Positions 26,645 to 35,380 of a stretch of 64,000 bases of DNA are shown here, piece by piece; position 1 is the stretch's first letter; each line of letters begins with the position of its first letter. Location of the stretch: positions 262,165 through 326,164 of the forward strand of contig JAOPKE010000004.1 in NCBI GenBank assembly GCA_025517465.1, given 5' to 3'. The translations under genes were made by a program, and so were the position numbers. The DNA is from Halobacteria archaeon HArc-gm2 (lineage in GTDB: Archaea; Halobacteriota; Halobacteria; Halobacteriales; Haloarculaceae). The notes below the pieces were generated by a model. The model saw nothing but the letters and a program-made list of their open reading frames with translations, did no database searches and had not been told where the DNA came from.

Positions 26645-26790
26645 GGTTTATACGTGATCAGGGGACCAAAACCGCCGATGTCCTGACGAGTCGCCGCGAA
26701 GCGGTCCGCGGGAGCGCGACGCCCCGCTTCGCGGTCCAGACGCGTCGCCTGTTCGCAAGCGACACAGACCCACGAGCCCGCAAGGAGCGC
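26645..26790 (+). ncRNA. Possible structured RNA between the two CoA genes
   Basis: A TATA-like tttatac (26648-26654) faces the plus strand. About 25 nt later the sequence becomes hairpin-rich: ccgcgaagcgg and ccgcttcgcgg form an 11-bp inverted pair near 26692-26740. A smaller gtcgc...gcgac hairpin follows and is itself followed directly by ACA, as in H/ACA guide RNAs. There is no open frame. A terminator or remnant is the alternative. Confidence 0.3.
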
Positions 26791-26813
26791 TCTTTCGGCG
26801 ACCGACCGTCAGG

Positions 26814-27644
26814 TCAGTCCAGCAGCGTCGCCCCACCCGGATGGACGCTCGTCACCTGAGCGTCGTAGCCGGCGTCGGTCAGCCCATTTCCGGGGGCGAA
26901 CACCGTCTCGCCGAGCATCGCCATCGACGCCTCGCCGCCGGCGTCGGCCACGTCCATCACCACCTCGCGGACGTCGGGCGTGAGCAGTTCGGCCTCGCGG
27001 GCGAACTGGCGCGAGGCGCGCATGAAACTCGACAGGGTGGGTTCGCCGACGACCCGGGAGAGGGCGCGCTGCCCGGCGGTCGAGAGCGTGTGGGTGTCGC
27101 CGGAGAGGACGTCCTCCGTCGAGAGTTCGTCGATGACGTAGTACTCCACGCGCGTGCGTTCGGGGATAGCGTCGATGTAGTTGTGCTGTGGCCCGCCGGG
27201 GTCGAGCCGGAGGGGGATCCCACCGCGTGCCTGGGCGACGACGTCACCCAGACCGGTCCCGGCCTGAACCTCGGCACCGTGGGCGATGGTAACCAGTTCG
27301 TTCTCGGACAGGGGTCGGTCGAAGGCCTCGCTGGTGGCGAGGGCGGTGCCGAGCGCCATCGCTCCCGAGACGCCGAATCCGGCACCCAGCGGCAGGTCGG
27401 TCTCGCCCGTCACGGTCGCCGTCGCTTCGAGTGCGTCGAGCACTCGCTCGACGGCGCCCATCTCCAGGTCGACGCCGTCGAGCGAGATCGCGGTCTCGTC
27501 GGCGGGTCGGACCGTCACTTCGACGCCGTCGTCGAGGGCGATGCCGCCGCCGCGGGAGCCCGCCTTCGTCGGGTCGTCGTCCCGCTCGCTGGTGAAGAAG
27601 CCGGTGACGTGGCCGGGCACGTACGCCGTCGCAACGTCGGTCAT
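26814..27644 (-). CDS. Pantoate kinase
   Basis: A 276-residue GHMP-superfamily kinase. AYVPGHVTGFF is the N-terminal substrate loop, LPLGAGFGVSGAMALGTALA is the GHMP ATP loop near residues 85-104, and GGEASMAMLGETVFA is the third motif. It phosphorylates pantoate to 4-phosphopantoate, the first archaeal-specific step toward coenzyme A, in the cytoplasm. The phosphopantoate--beta-alanine ligase follows on the same strand. The N-terminal MTDV mirrors that of the ligase. Confidence 0.92.
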   Translation of the reverse strand: MTDVATAYVPGHVTGFFTSERDDDPTKAGSRGGGIALDDGVEVTVRPADETAISLDGVDLEMGAVERVLDALEATATVTGETDLPLGAGFGVSGAMALGTALATSEAFDRPLSENELVTIAHGAEVQAGTGLGDVVAQARGGIPLRLDPGGPQHNYIDAIPERTRVEYYVIDELSTEDVLSGDTHTLSTAGQRALSRVVGEPTLSSFMRASRQFAREAELLTPDVREVVMDVADAGGEASMAMLGETVFAPGNGLTDAGYDAQVTSVHPGGATLLD

Positions 27645-27713
27645 TGGCCACCTCTCGGTGGGGCCGGGGTAAAATCCTTGGCAGTTACTCCGCCGCGAGG
27701 AAAGATCCGGTCG

Positions 27714-28268
27714 TCACTCGTGGGTCGGCACGATGCGCGCGTGCGGGTGCTGGTCGGCGAGTTCTTCGACGTATCCTTCCTCGCGCAGTCGCTCTATCTC
27801 CGACTTCGCCCCGTCGCGGCTATAGGGTCCGAGCGCGCTCACCGCGTCGAGCAGGAGGTCCTGGGGCACGCCGTCGCCGGTCGCCCCCGTCGCCGTCTCC
27901 TTCTCGCCGCCCGCCAGGTCGTCGTCGATCACGTCGACGTACCGCAGGACGTCGGCTTCTCCCCGTAGTTCGTCGTGCCACCGCGCCGGGAACGCGCTGA
28001 ACCCGTCGCCGACGTCGTAGATGGCGTCCGAATCGACCCAGGTCTCCGCGTCCGTTCGGTCGGCCTCGAGGAGTTCGTCCATCTGCTCGGCGTCGACCGA
28101 CTGGACGCCTCGCTCGTCCAGCGCGTCGGCGTAGGCTTCCAGCCGGTCGACGAGGACGCCGCGTTCGACCTCGTCGTCGTACTCCTCGATGAAGGTCAGC
28201 AACTCCTTCGCCAGCAAGTACTGGCCGCGCTCCTCCGCCGTGTCGAGGGCCTCGCTATCGAGTTCCAT
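27714..28268 (-). CDS. Haloarchaeal hypothetical protein
   Basis: This 184-residue acidic protein starts MELDSEALDTAEERG. The first half is helical (LLAKELLTFIEEYDDEVERG), the middle has YDVGDGFSAFPARWHDELRG, and the end is a winged-helix-like stretch (AKSEIERLREEGYVEELAD). I do not recognise a functional family. It lies 69 bases from the pantoate kinase stop-side neighbour on the same strand and is divergent from the toxin-antitoxin pair. Confidence 0.65.
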   Translation of the reverse strand: MELDSEALDTAEERGQYLLAKELLTFIEEYDDEVERGVLVDRLEAYADALDERGVQSVDAEQMDELLEADRTDAETWVDSDAIYDVGDGFSAFPARWHDELRGEADVLRYVDVIDDDLAGGEKETATGATGDGVPQDLLLDAVSALGPYSRDGAKSEIERLREEGYVEELADQHPHARIVPTHE

Positions 28269-28332
28269 CGGTGGTTCGTGTTGGTTCGCCGACCAGATAA
28301 ACCCTCTACCGGGGGTCCCGGTCACCCTACGG

Positions 28333-28340
28333 ATTTATGT
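28333..28340 (+). promoter_or_regulatory. TATA box for the UPF0175 antitoxin gene
   Basis: ATTTATGT lies 25-32 nt before the ATG at 28365, the leaderless spacing. It would drive the antitoxin-toxin pair. Confidence 0.45.
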
Positions 28341-28364
28341 CGGACGGTGTGTGAAAGCGTACAC

Positions 28365-28667
28365 ATGCCGACCATCAGCGCCCGGTTGCCCAGAGAGGAG
28401 AAAGCCGACCTCGACGAGGTCGCGGAGTTGCTCGCGGAGGACCGCAGTACGACGATCAGGAAGGCGCTCAGGGAGGGACTGGAGACGATGCGATTCCGCG
28501 TGGCCGCAGAGCGCTACCAGTCGAACGACGTCTCCATCGCCGAGGCGGCCCGCATCGCGGACTGCTCGGTGGCCGAGTGGCTGGCCTACGCCCACGACAC
28601 GCACCTGACCTCGCACCTCTCGCCGGAGGACGTCGAGCGCGACGTCGAGGAAGCCACCGAGCTATGA
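28365..28667 (+). CDS. UPF0175 family antitoxin
   Basis: A 100-residue protein with an N-terminal ribbon-helix-helix-like part (TISARLPREEKADLDEVAELL, STTIRKALREGLE) and the UPF0175 segment (VSIAEAARIADCSVAEWLAYA). UPF0175 proteins are HTH-type antitoxins usually next to DUF3368 PIN-like proteins, as here. The stop overlaps the toxin ATG by 4 bases, so toxin translation is coupled to antitoxin translation. The antitoxin would bind the toxin and repress the shared promoter. Confidence 0.85.
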   Translation: MPTISARLPREEKADLDEVAELLAEDRSTTIRKALREGLETMRFRVAAERYQSNDVSIAEAARIADCSVAEWLAYAHDTHLTSHLSPEDVERDVEEATEL

Positions 28668-29179
28668 CGCGCATCTACGTCGGGCCCACGGTGCTCCACT
28701 CGCTGGGCCAGATCGGCGAGCTCCCGCTGCTCACGCACCTCGACGGGCGACTCGTCATTCCCGACGCCGTGACGGCGGAGGTGGACTCCGAGCCCGCGCG
28801 GACGGGCGTCGCGGAGTTCCTCGAAGACGAGGACGTCTCGACGGCAGTTCCCTCGAAGGCACTCGAACGAGCGACGTCGATGCTCGACACCGAGGCGGAG
28901 ACCCACGAGGCGGCCGTCCTGGCGGGCGTGCTGGCCCACCGCGACGGCGACGACCGGACCGCCGTCGCCGTCCTCTCGGAGGACACCCACCTCCGGGCGC
29001 TGGCCCACGGTCTCGGCGCGACGGTCACGAGCAGCTACGGGGTCGTGGCGCGAGCGGCCATCGAGGACAAGTACCTCTCGTCGTCGGCCGCCAAGCGGAT
29101 CATCCGCCGGACGGACAAACACGGGTTGCACATGACCGGTGAGTTACGCGAGCGCGCCGTCGGTGAAGTGGCCGACTGA
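28664..29179 (+). CDS. DUF3368-like PIN-domain toxin
   Basis: A 171-residue protein that starts IYVGPTVLHSLGQIGELPLL, followed by RLVIPDAVTAEVD with conserved Asp/Glu and AVLSEDTHLRALAHGLG with the C-terminal acidic site. This is the divergent PIN arrangement of DUF3368 proteins partnered with UPF0175. The first Asp of classical PIN nucleases is replaced by Gly-Pro (VGPT), so catalysis is uncertain. The C-terminal third (AKRIIRRTDKHGLHM) is basic. It is the second gene of a coupled pair. Confidence 0.75.
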   Translation: MTRIYVGPTVLHSLGQIGELPLLTHLDGRLVIPDAVTAEVDSEPARTGVAEFLEDEDVSTAVPSKALERATSMLDTEAETHEAAVLAGVLAHRDGDDRTAVAVLSEDTHLRALAHGLGATVTSSYGVVARAAIEDKYLSSSAAKRIIRRTDKHGLHMTGELRERAVGEVAD

Positions 29180-29257
29180 TCAGGAGCGGCCGGAAACGGG
29201 GACGAGAAAGCCTGCCGTGGCGGATAGACTTTTGGTGGATTGCTCTCTTGAACGGCC

Positions 29258-30250
29258 ATGGGCGTGGTTTCGTACGCAGGAGTGGTGGGGATAGTTATCG
29301 TCGTCGGGTTCGCGATTCCGCGGTTCGAACCGGCGGTCGTCGACCACCTGTCGCGGCAGGTCGAACTCGACCGCACGAAGGGTATCGGACTGTTCGCAGT
29401 CGCGGTCCTGTGGATGTTCCTGCCGCTCCTTGGCGGCGCGGAGGCGGGAGAAGGAGAACTGTGGGTGGCGGGCTCGGCCGTGGCCGGCGGGGGGTTCTAC
29501 CTGGTCGCCGTCGCGGCCAGTTCGCTCGACGAACACCGCCTCCTTGATCGGGCGACGCGATACGGACCGGACGCTGTCCCACCCGGCGCGAGCGACGACG
29601 TCGTGGCGATTTCGGGCGTACCGTCCGTCGAGCGCGAGACTGACGCGACGACTCCGTTCTCCGGCGTCCCCGCCGTCCACACGGAGTGGATGGTCCAGCG
29701 GCGGCGACGGATCGGGTTCCGGAAGACGTGGAGCGCTATCGCGAGCGGCGTCGAGCACGTCCCGTTTACGCTCGGAGATGGTGCGGTCCGCGTCGAGGCC
29801 GGACGCGCCCGGGCGTTCACCGACGCCGAGTTACACCGGACCGTCGACCCGGACGAGGACCTCCCCAGCAGGACGGACGGGGCGTTCCTCCGGGACCACG
29901 AGGCGCTACCGGACCCCGACGACCGGGAGAAATCGCTGACCCTCATCGAGCAGTTCGTCCCCGCCGACGAGCACGTCACCGTCGTCGGGACGCCGCGGCA
30001 GGGCGGCGAGCCCGGGCAGGTAGTCGTCGACGAGGCACCGCCCGACGACCTGCTCGGGACCCACGCCGACTACACCGCCGGCGACGGCTCCGAGGCCGAC
30101 GCCGTCCTGATCCGCGGCGACCTCGACGCGGCGGCGTCGCAACTCCGGAGACGGGTCTACGGCGCGGGCATCCTGGGCGGCATCATGGTCATCGGCGGCC
30201 AACTGCTCGCGTTCTGGCTCTCGCCAGCGACGCTGAGTGGACTGTTCTGA
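29258..30250 (+). CDS. GIDE-domain-like membrane protein
   Basis: A 330-residue protein with two N-terminal transmembrane helices (VVGIVIVVGFAIP; GIGLFAVAVLWMFLP), a third at about 75-90, a soluble domain of about 170 residues, and a C-terminal helix (YGAGILGGIMVIGGQLLAFWL). The soluble part reads like the GIDE/MULAN domain: an SGVPSVE...VHTEWMV stretch, VPFTLGDGAVRV, and ERDEYVLP-like elements. No RING finger follows, so it is not itself a ligase. A membrane quality-control role is a guess from the domain only. Confidence 0.65.
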   Translation: MGVVSYAGVVGIVIVVGFAIPRFEPAVVDHLSRQVELDRTKGIGLFAVAVLWMFLPLLGGAEAGEGELWVAGSAVAGGGFYLVAVAASSLDEHRLLDRATRYGPDAVPPGASDDVVAISGVPSVERETDATTPFSGVPAVHTEWMVQRRRRIGFRKTWSAIASGVEHVPFTLGDGAVRVEAGRARAFTDAELHRTVDPDEDLPSRTDGAFLRDHEALPDPDDREKSLTLIEQFVPADEHVTVVGTPRQGGEPGQVVVDEAPPDDLLGTHADYTAGDGSEADAVLIRGDLDAAASQLRRRVYGAGILGGIMVIGGQLLAFWLSPATLSGLF

Positions 30251-30561
30251 GCGACGCTTCGGCAATCCGAGTCGAGTAGGCGAAAAACGGTCGGTGGACC
30301 GACGCGGTTTACGGGCTCAACCGCTGGCGATCTCGCGGGAACGCCGTCAGACTCGCTTCGCTCGACTGACGAGCTCCCGCTCGACAGTTCCGCTGTCTGC
30401 CTGGGGCGACAGACGCTGCCGGTCCTGCGAGACTCGCTGCGCTCTTCTCGCTGGCTCCCAGGGTTTCGCCCTACGGGCTCAACCGCTGGCGATCTCGCGG
30501 GAACGCCGTCAGACTCGCTTCGCTCGACTGACGAGCTCCCGCTCGACAGTTCCGCTGTCGC
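30251..30561. repeat. Gene-free 311-base gap holding most of a 110-bp direct repeat behind aspS
   Basis: Copies at 30310-30420 and 30472-30581 have a period of 162 bases and are identical over the first 88 bases. Each is hairpin-rich: GACAG...CTGTC, GTCAG...CTGAC around tcgagcgaagcgag, and CGAGC...GCTCG. The second copy includes the last codons and stop of aspS; the first is a duplicate beyond it. It may act as a duplicated terminator. Confidence 0.85.
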
Positions 30562-31860
30562 CTAGGGCGACAGACGCTGCCTGTCTCGCGGAAAGAGAAC
30601 CGCTTCACGGATGTTACCGAGCCCGAGCATCGTCATGACGAGGCGCTCGCCACCCAGTCCCCAGCCGGCGTGGGGCGGCATGCCGTACTTGAACATCCTG
30701 GTGTAGTAGTCGAAGGCCTCGGGGTCCAGCCCCTGCTGCTCGAACCCTGCGACGAGCTGGTCGTAGCGGTGTTCGCGCTGACCGCCCGAGACCAGTTCCA
30801 TCGTCGGGTGCATCATGTCGAAGCCGGTGGAGACGTCGTCGTCCTTGTCCATGATGTAGAAGGGCTTGATCTCGCTGGGCCAGTCGGTGATGAAGTAGTG
30901 CTCGCCGACGTCCTGGCCGAGCGCGTGCTCGCCCTCGGTCGGGAGGTCGTCGCCCCAGACGAGCGGTTCGTCGAGTTCGCCCGTGGCGTTGATGCGCTCG
31001 ATGGCCTCCTCGTAGGTCAGGCGCGGGAAGCTGTCGGCGGGGGCCTCGAACTCGTCGGCCAGGTCGAGAGCTTCGAGCTGGTCCTGACAGTTCGCCTCGA
31101 CGGCCTCGTAGGCGGCGCGGACGACGGACTCGCAGGCGTCCATGGCGTCCTCGTGGTCGGCGAAGGCCGATTCGAAGTCGATGCTGGTGGCCTCGTTGAG
31201 GTGCCGCGGCGTGTTGTGCTCCTCGGCGCGGAAGATCGGGCCGATCTCGAAGACTCGCTCCAGGCCGGAGCCGACCATCAGCTGCTTGAACAGCTGCGGG
31301 CTCTGGTTCATGAACGCCTCGCGGCCGAAGTAGGTGATCGGGAACAGCTCGGTGCCGCCCTCGGTCCCCGTGGCGACGATCTTCGGCGTGTTGATCTCCG
31401 TGCAACCGATCTCGCGGAACTGCTCGCGGACGGCGCGGAGGACTTCGGCGCGGATCTCGAAGATCGCCTTGGTCTCGTCCTTGCGCAGGTCGAGGGTGCG
31501 GTTGTCCAGGCGAGTGGAGAGTTCGGCGTCGACCTTCCCGGAGGGGTCGAGCGGGAGTTCGGGGTCGGCCTCCGAGATGACGTCGACGGAGTCGGGCGTA
31601 ATCTCGACACCGGTCGGGGCGCGCGGCTCCTCCTCGACGTCGCCGGTGACGGCGATGACCGACTCGCGCTGGACGTTCAGCCCCGTCTCGACGAGCTCGT
31701 CGGCCATCTCGTCTTTCTCGAATTTGACCTGGATCTTGCCCGTGGTGTCTCGCAGGATCAGGAAGGCGATGCCACCGAGGTCCCGTACCTCGTGGACCCA
31801 GCCGGCGACAGTGACCGTGTCGCCCGGCTCGGCGTCGGCCGTGTAGGTGCGGTCGTCCAT
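30562..31860 (-). CDS. aspS: Aspartate--tRNA(Asp/Asn) ligase, non-discriminating type
   Basis: A 432-residue archaeal AspRS. An OB-fold anticodon domain (residues 1 to about 100) precedes the class II core with motif 2 (FRAEEHNT) and motif 3 ([11 protein letters not shown]). His23 in GWVHEVRD and Pro82 in APTGVEI correspond to the two positions (W26H, K85P in the Thermococcus enzyme) that let the synthetase accept tRNA(Asn). It should therefore charge both tRNA(Asp) and tRNA(Asn) with Asp; GatB, encoded at 45991, is part of the amidase that converts Asp-tRNA(Asn) to Asn-tRNA(Asn). A TATA box at 31884-31892 supports a leaderless start at 31860. Confidence 0.95.
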   Translation of the reverse strand: MDDRTYTADAEPGDTVTVAGWVHEVRDLGGIAFLILRDTTGKIQVKFEKDEMADELVETGLNVQRESVIAVTGDVEEEPRAPTGVEITPDSVDVISEADPELPLDPSGKVDAELSTRLDNRTLDLRKDETKAIFEIRAEVLRAVREQFREIGCTEINTPKIVATGTEGGTELFPITYFGREAFMNQSPQLFKQLMVGSGLERVFEIGPIFRAEEHNTPRHLNEATSIDFESAFADHEDAMDACESVVRAAYEAVEANCQDQLEALDLADEFEAPADSFPRLTYEEAIERINATGELDEPLVWGDDLPTEGEHALGQDVGEHYFITDWPSEIKPFYIMDKDDDVSTGFDMMHPTMELVSGGQREHRYDQLVAGFEQQGLDPEAFDYYTRMFKYGMPPHAGWGLGGERLVMTMLGLGNIREAVLFPRDRQRLSP

Positions 31861-31883
31861 ACGTGCCCGTTCTGGAGGACCGG

Positions 31884-31892
31884 CCTTAAAAA
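31884..31892 (-). promoter_or_regulatory. TATA box for aspS
   Basis: On the minus strand TTTTTAAGG lies 24-32 nt before the aspS ATG. The spacing supports the start at 31860 over a longer frame to 31950. Confidence 0.55.
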
Positions 31893-31964
31893 CCGTCTTT
31901 TCGGTCGCCGACGGCCGGTGCCCACAGGGAAAAGGCCTACTGTCCGTCACGCCAGAGCCAGGGT

Positions 31965-32432
31965 ATGAACGACGAGCCGCTCGACGCCCTCGACAAGCGG
32001 ATCATCCACGCGTTGCAGTGTGACGCCCGGAAGACCTCGGCCAGCGACGTCGCCGGGAACGTCGGCGTCTCGGCGAGCACCGTCCGGAACCGGATCCGCA
32101 AACTGGAGGACGCGGGTATTCTGATGGGGTATCGGCCCGAAGTGAACTACGAGAAGGCGGGCTACCAGCTCCGGACGCTCATCGTCTGTACCGCCCCGAT
32201 ACCCGAGCGCGAAGAACTCGCACGGGATGCGCTGGAGGTACCGGGCGTCGTCGCCGTCCGCGAGATAACGACGGGAACGGAGAACGTCCACGTCGAGGCC
32301 ATCGGCACCGACGGCGACGACCTCAGCCGGATCGGCCAGGACCTCGACGCGCTGGGCCTCGAAGTCGTCGACGAGGACCTCATCCGTAACGAGTACGAAC
32401 ACCAGTTCCACGAGTTCGACGTCGACGTCTGA
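31965..32432 (+). CDS. Lrp/AsnC family regulator
   Basis: A 155-residue protein. The HTH is at about residues 6-50 ([37 protein letters not shown]), and the RAM ligand domain follows ([21 protein letters not shown]). It is paralogous to the regulator at 4079 and lies 397 bases upstream of an amino-acid-permease-type gene on the same strand, so control of that transporter is plausible. It is divergent from aspS, with 104 bases between starts. Confidence 0.92.
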   Translation: MNDEPLDALDKRIIHALQCDARKTSASDVAGNVGVSASTVRNRIRKLEDAGILMGYRPEVNYEKAGYQLRTLIVCTAPIPEREELARDALEVPGVVAVREITTGTENVHVEAIGTDGDDLSRIGQDLDALGLEVVDEDLIRNEYEHQFHEFDVDV

Positions 32433-32829
32433 CTCGCGTCGGTCGAACCCCGTCGTTCGCTGCGACTGGCATCGGACGTCGGAGAGACGCCGGGACGAAG
32501 CCAGCGTGCTCCGCCGACGGCGACCAGCCTACTGCCGCTCGGAGTGTCCCGAGAGATGCCGGGTTCGATCACCACCTTCGGACGACCCCACAGAATATAG
32601 ACTATATATTCACGCTTCCGCAATCAAATCGGGCTCTTTATCGGGATGCGGGAAGGATACCCAGCTATCCAACCGATGATCGACGGTGGAGTGGACCGAT
32701 CGAACACTGAAATGATTTCGGCTCTACAGGTAACGTGACGGACAGCTCACCGAATCGGCCCCGCGACGTTCCGACGGAGGCCCCGCTGCGACGTATCGAC
32801 GAGACTGCTGCCAGTCGGCGACTACTGAC
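32433..32829. other. Gap of 397 bases before the APC-UspA gene
   Basis: The first 150 bases show nothing. At 32593-32611 is a 19-bp AT-rich palindrome in otherwise GC-rich DNA, and at 32636-32642 a TATA-like ctttatc. The transporter ATG lies about 165 nt beyond the latter, so the transcript would carry a leader of over 150 nt, unusual for haloarchaea. No small open frame of quality was found. Confidence 0.6.
32593..32611. promoter_or_regulatory. AT-rich palindrome, operator candidate for the Lrp-type regulator
   Basis: GAATATA-GACTA-TATATTC: perfect 7-bp arms around 5 nt. Lrp-family proteins often bind such AT-rich palindromes. It lies between the Lrp/AsnC gene and the permease gene, upstream of a TATA-like element. 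Confidence 0.5.
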
Positions 32830-35040
32830 ATGCCAAAGGAACTAGAACGAGACCTCGGATTGTTCGCGGTGATAGCGATAAGCATCGGTGCGATGGTCGG
32901 GAGCGGCATCTTCATCCTCCCGGGCCTCGCGCTGGAGACGGCCGGGCCGGCGGTCATCCTCGCGTACCTGCTGGCCGGCGTGCTCGTGCTCCCGGCCGCC
33001 CTCTCGAAGTCGGAGATGGCGACGGCGATGCCTCAGGCCGGCGGGACCTACATCTACATCGAGCGCGGGATGGGGCCGCTGCTCGGGACCATCGCCGGCG
33101 TCGGCACCTGGTTCTCGCTGTCGTTCAAGGGCGCACTCGCGCTCGTCGGCGGCGTCCCCTACATGCTGTACCTGTTCGACCTCCCCCAGAAGCCCGTCGC
33201 CCTCGGGCTCGCGGCGGTCCTCATCGTCGTCAACATGCTGGGCGCCAAGCAGACCGGTCGGTTGCAGATCGGCATCGTGGCCGTCATGCTCGCGGCGCTG
33301 CTGTGGTTCGTCCTCGGAGGACTCCCCGACACGACGCCGGCCTACTACGGCGGCTTCTTCGACGAGGGGTCGGGCGGCCTGCTCGCGGCGACCGGCCTCG
33401 TCTTCGTCTCCTACGCGGGGGTGACGAAGATCGCGAGCGTCGCAGAGGAGGTGGAGAACCCCGACCGGAACATCCCGCTCGGGATCCTCGGATCGCTGAC
33501 GTTCACCACGCTGCTGTACGTCCTCATCGTCGTCGTGATGGTCGGCGTGACGACGCCTGACCTGCTCAGCGACTCGGACGTCCCGATGATACACGCCGCC
33601 GAAGCGTCGCTGGCGCCGGTCGGCGTGTTCGCCATCATCGCCGCCGCGGTACTCGCGCTCGTCAGCACCGCCAACGCCGGTATCCTCTCTTCATCGCGCT
33701 ACCCGTTCGCGATGGCCCGCGACGACCTGGCGCCGCCGTCGTTGACCGAGATCCACGACAAGTACGGGACGCCGGTGCGAGCGATCACGCTCACCGGCGC
33801 CGTGATGCTCGTGCTCATCGCGTTCGTCCCCATCGCCGAGATCGCCAAGCTCGCCAGCGCGTTCCAGATCGTCGTGTTCGCGCTCGTCAACGGCGCCGTC
33901 ATCGCCTTCCGCGAGGGCGCCGTCGGCGACTACGACCCCTCCTTCGAGTCGCCGCTGTACCCCTGGACGCAGATCGTCGGTATCCTCGGTGGCCTCCTGC
34001 TCATCGGGTTCATGGGGACCATTCCTCTCGTCGGCGCCCTGGTCATCACGGTCGGCTCCGTGCTCTGGTACTTCTTCTACGCCCGCGAGAAGGTCGACCG
34101 CGAGGGCGCGGCGACCGACGTGGTCCGCCGGAGCGTCGGCCGCAAGGCCGTCGAGCGGACGAAGTCGGCCTTCGACGACGTCACGGGCTACGAGGTGCTG
34201 GTGGCCATCACCGAGCACACGAGCGAGGAGCGGGAACGGTCGCTCCTCCGAATCGCCGCCGACGTCGCCCGCAAGAACGACGGCTCCGTCACCGTCGTCC
34301 AGTTCGACGAGGTGCCCGACCAGGTGACGCTCGAACACGCCTCCGAGACGCAGTCGCCCGCCGACGTCAAGTTCGAACGCCAGACGGAGGAACTCACCGC
34401 CGAGTTCGACGTCCCGATCCGCTACGGCGAGATCGTCAGCCACGACGCAGAGCGAGCCATCGTCAACTTCGCCGACCACGAGGACCCGGACTTCCTGCTC
34501 CTCACCCGCCGCGACGACCCCCTCTACGCGTCGGTGTTCGGCACCGGCATCGAGTGGATCACCAGCAACGCGCCGTGTGACGTCCTCCTCGTCGAGGACC
34601 GGGACCTCGACCGCATACACACGATCACCGTCGTCACCGACAACGGCCCGTTCGACCCCGAGCGGATCGCCGTCGCGAGCGCGCTGGCGACCGAGACCGG
34701 GTCGCGCATCGACCTGCTCTACCCCATCGAGGGCACTGCGACCGACGCCCAGCGCGAGACCATCACCGAGTACCTCGCCGAACTCGAGGAACTGTGTTCG
34801 GTCCCCGTCCACCGGGAAATCGTCGACTCCGAGGACCCCAGCCGCGACATCGTCTCGGCCATCGACCCGGCGGACCTGCTGATCATCGGCACCGACGGCG
34901 GCCGGATCACCGGCAACCTCTTCGGCCGCCCCGCCGACCGCATCGTCGACGCCGTCGACTGCACAGCCATCCAGGTCCACCCACAGGGCGCCAAGCGGTC
35001 GACGATCCTGCGCCGCCTCTTCGAACGCTTCGTCTTCTAA
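32830..35040 (+). CDS. APC amino acid permease fused to UspA domains
   Basis: A 736-residue protein. Residues 1 to about 420 hold about 12 membrane helices of the APC superfamily, starting IAISIGAMVGSGIFILPG, the substrate-binding helix 1 motif. Residues about 450-590 and 600-725 are two cytoplasmic UspA-type domains; the second ends with a GTDGGRITGNLFGRPADRIVD loop matching the UspA ATP-binding G-x2-G-x9-G-S/T pattern. This fusion is common in haloarchaea and suggests transport is gated by nucleotide or stress signals. The neighbouring Lrp/AsnC gene may regulate it. The amino acid is unknown. Confidence 0.92.
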   Translation: MPKELERDLGLFAVIAISIGAMVGSGIFILPGLALETAGPAVILAYLLAGVLVLPAALSKSEMATAMPQAGGTYIYIERGMGPLLGTIAGVGTWFSLSFKGALALVGGVPYMLYLFDLPQKPVALGLAAVLIVVNMLGAKQTGRLQIGIVAVMLAALLWFVLGGLPDTTPAYYGGFFDEGSGGLLAATGLVFVSYAGVTKIASVAEEVENPDRNIPLGILGSLTFTTLLYVLIVVVMVGVTTPDLLSDSDVPMIHAAEASLAPVGVFAIIAAAVLALVSTANAGILSSSRYPFAMARDDLAPPSLTEIHDKYGTPVRAITLTGAVMLVLIAFVPIAEIAKLASAFQIVVFALVNGAVIAFREGAVGDYDPSFESPLYPWTQIVGILGGLLLIGFMGTIPLVGALVITVGSVLWYFFYAREKVDREGAATDVVRRSVGRKAVERTKSAFDDVTGYEVLVAITEHTSEERERSLLRIAADVARKNDGSVTVVQFDEVPDQVTLEHASETQSPADVKFERQTEELTAEFDVPIRYGEIVSHDAERAIVNFADHEDPDFLLLTRRDDPLYASVFGTGIEWITSNAPCDVLLVEDRDLDRIHTITVVTDNGPFDPERIAVASALATETGSRIDLLYPIEGTATDAQRETITEYLAELEELCSVPVHREIVDSEDPSRDIVSAIDPADLLIIGTDGGRITGNLFGRPADRIVDAVDCTAIQVHPQGAKRSTILRRLFERFVF

Positions 35041-35173
35041 CGGGTACCCAGAAAGATCTCGGCGCGCTCTCAGGAGTCGGAACCGCGACCGCCAACAACC
35101 AGAAAGCCTTCGGCGCGCTCCCTGAAACTAACACTGCGACCGCTAACAACCAGAAAGCCCTCGGCTCGCTCCG

Positions 35174-35283
35174 GCACCGAAAGACTCGCTTCGCTCGTCT
35201 TTCGAGCTCTCGTTCGCTCCGCTCACGAGCACCGAAAGACTCGCTTCGCTCGTCTTTCGAGCTCTCGTTCGCTCCGCTCACGA
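35174..35283. repeat. 55-nt perfect tandem repeat inside L1
   Basis: Copies at 35174-35228 and 35229-35283 are identical. Each contains the hairpin cgaaagac...gtctttcg and a second one around cgttcgctccg. It is probably a recent duplication of a hairpin module. Confidence 0.9.
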
Positions 35284-35304
35284 GAATCCCGGGGCTTGCT
35301 GCGC

Positions 35305-35380
35305 GTGGTTCGAAAGGCGCTTCGCGCCTTTCGTCATCACGAGAGAGCTTCGCTCTCTCGAACGACCTCACTCCGTTCGG
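35305..35380. repeat. Two-hairpin element, copy A
   Basis: The order is GTGGTT, a 10-bp hairpin (35311-35333, loop ttc), TCATCA, a 9-bp hairpin (35340-35360, loop ttc), then AACGACCTC. It shares linkers but not stem sequences with copy B at 37194. Confidence 0.8.
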
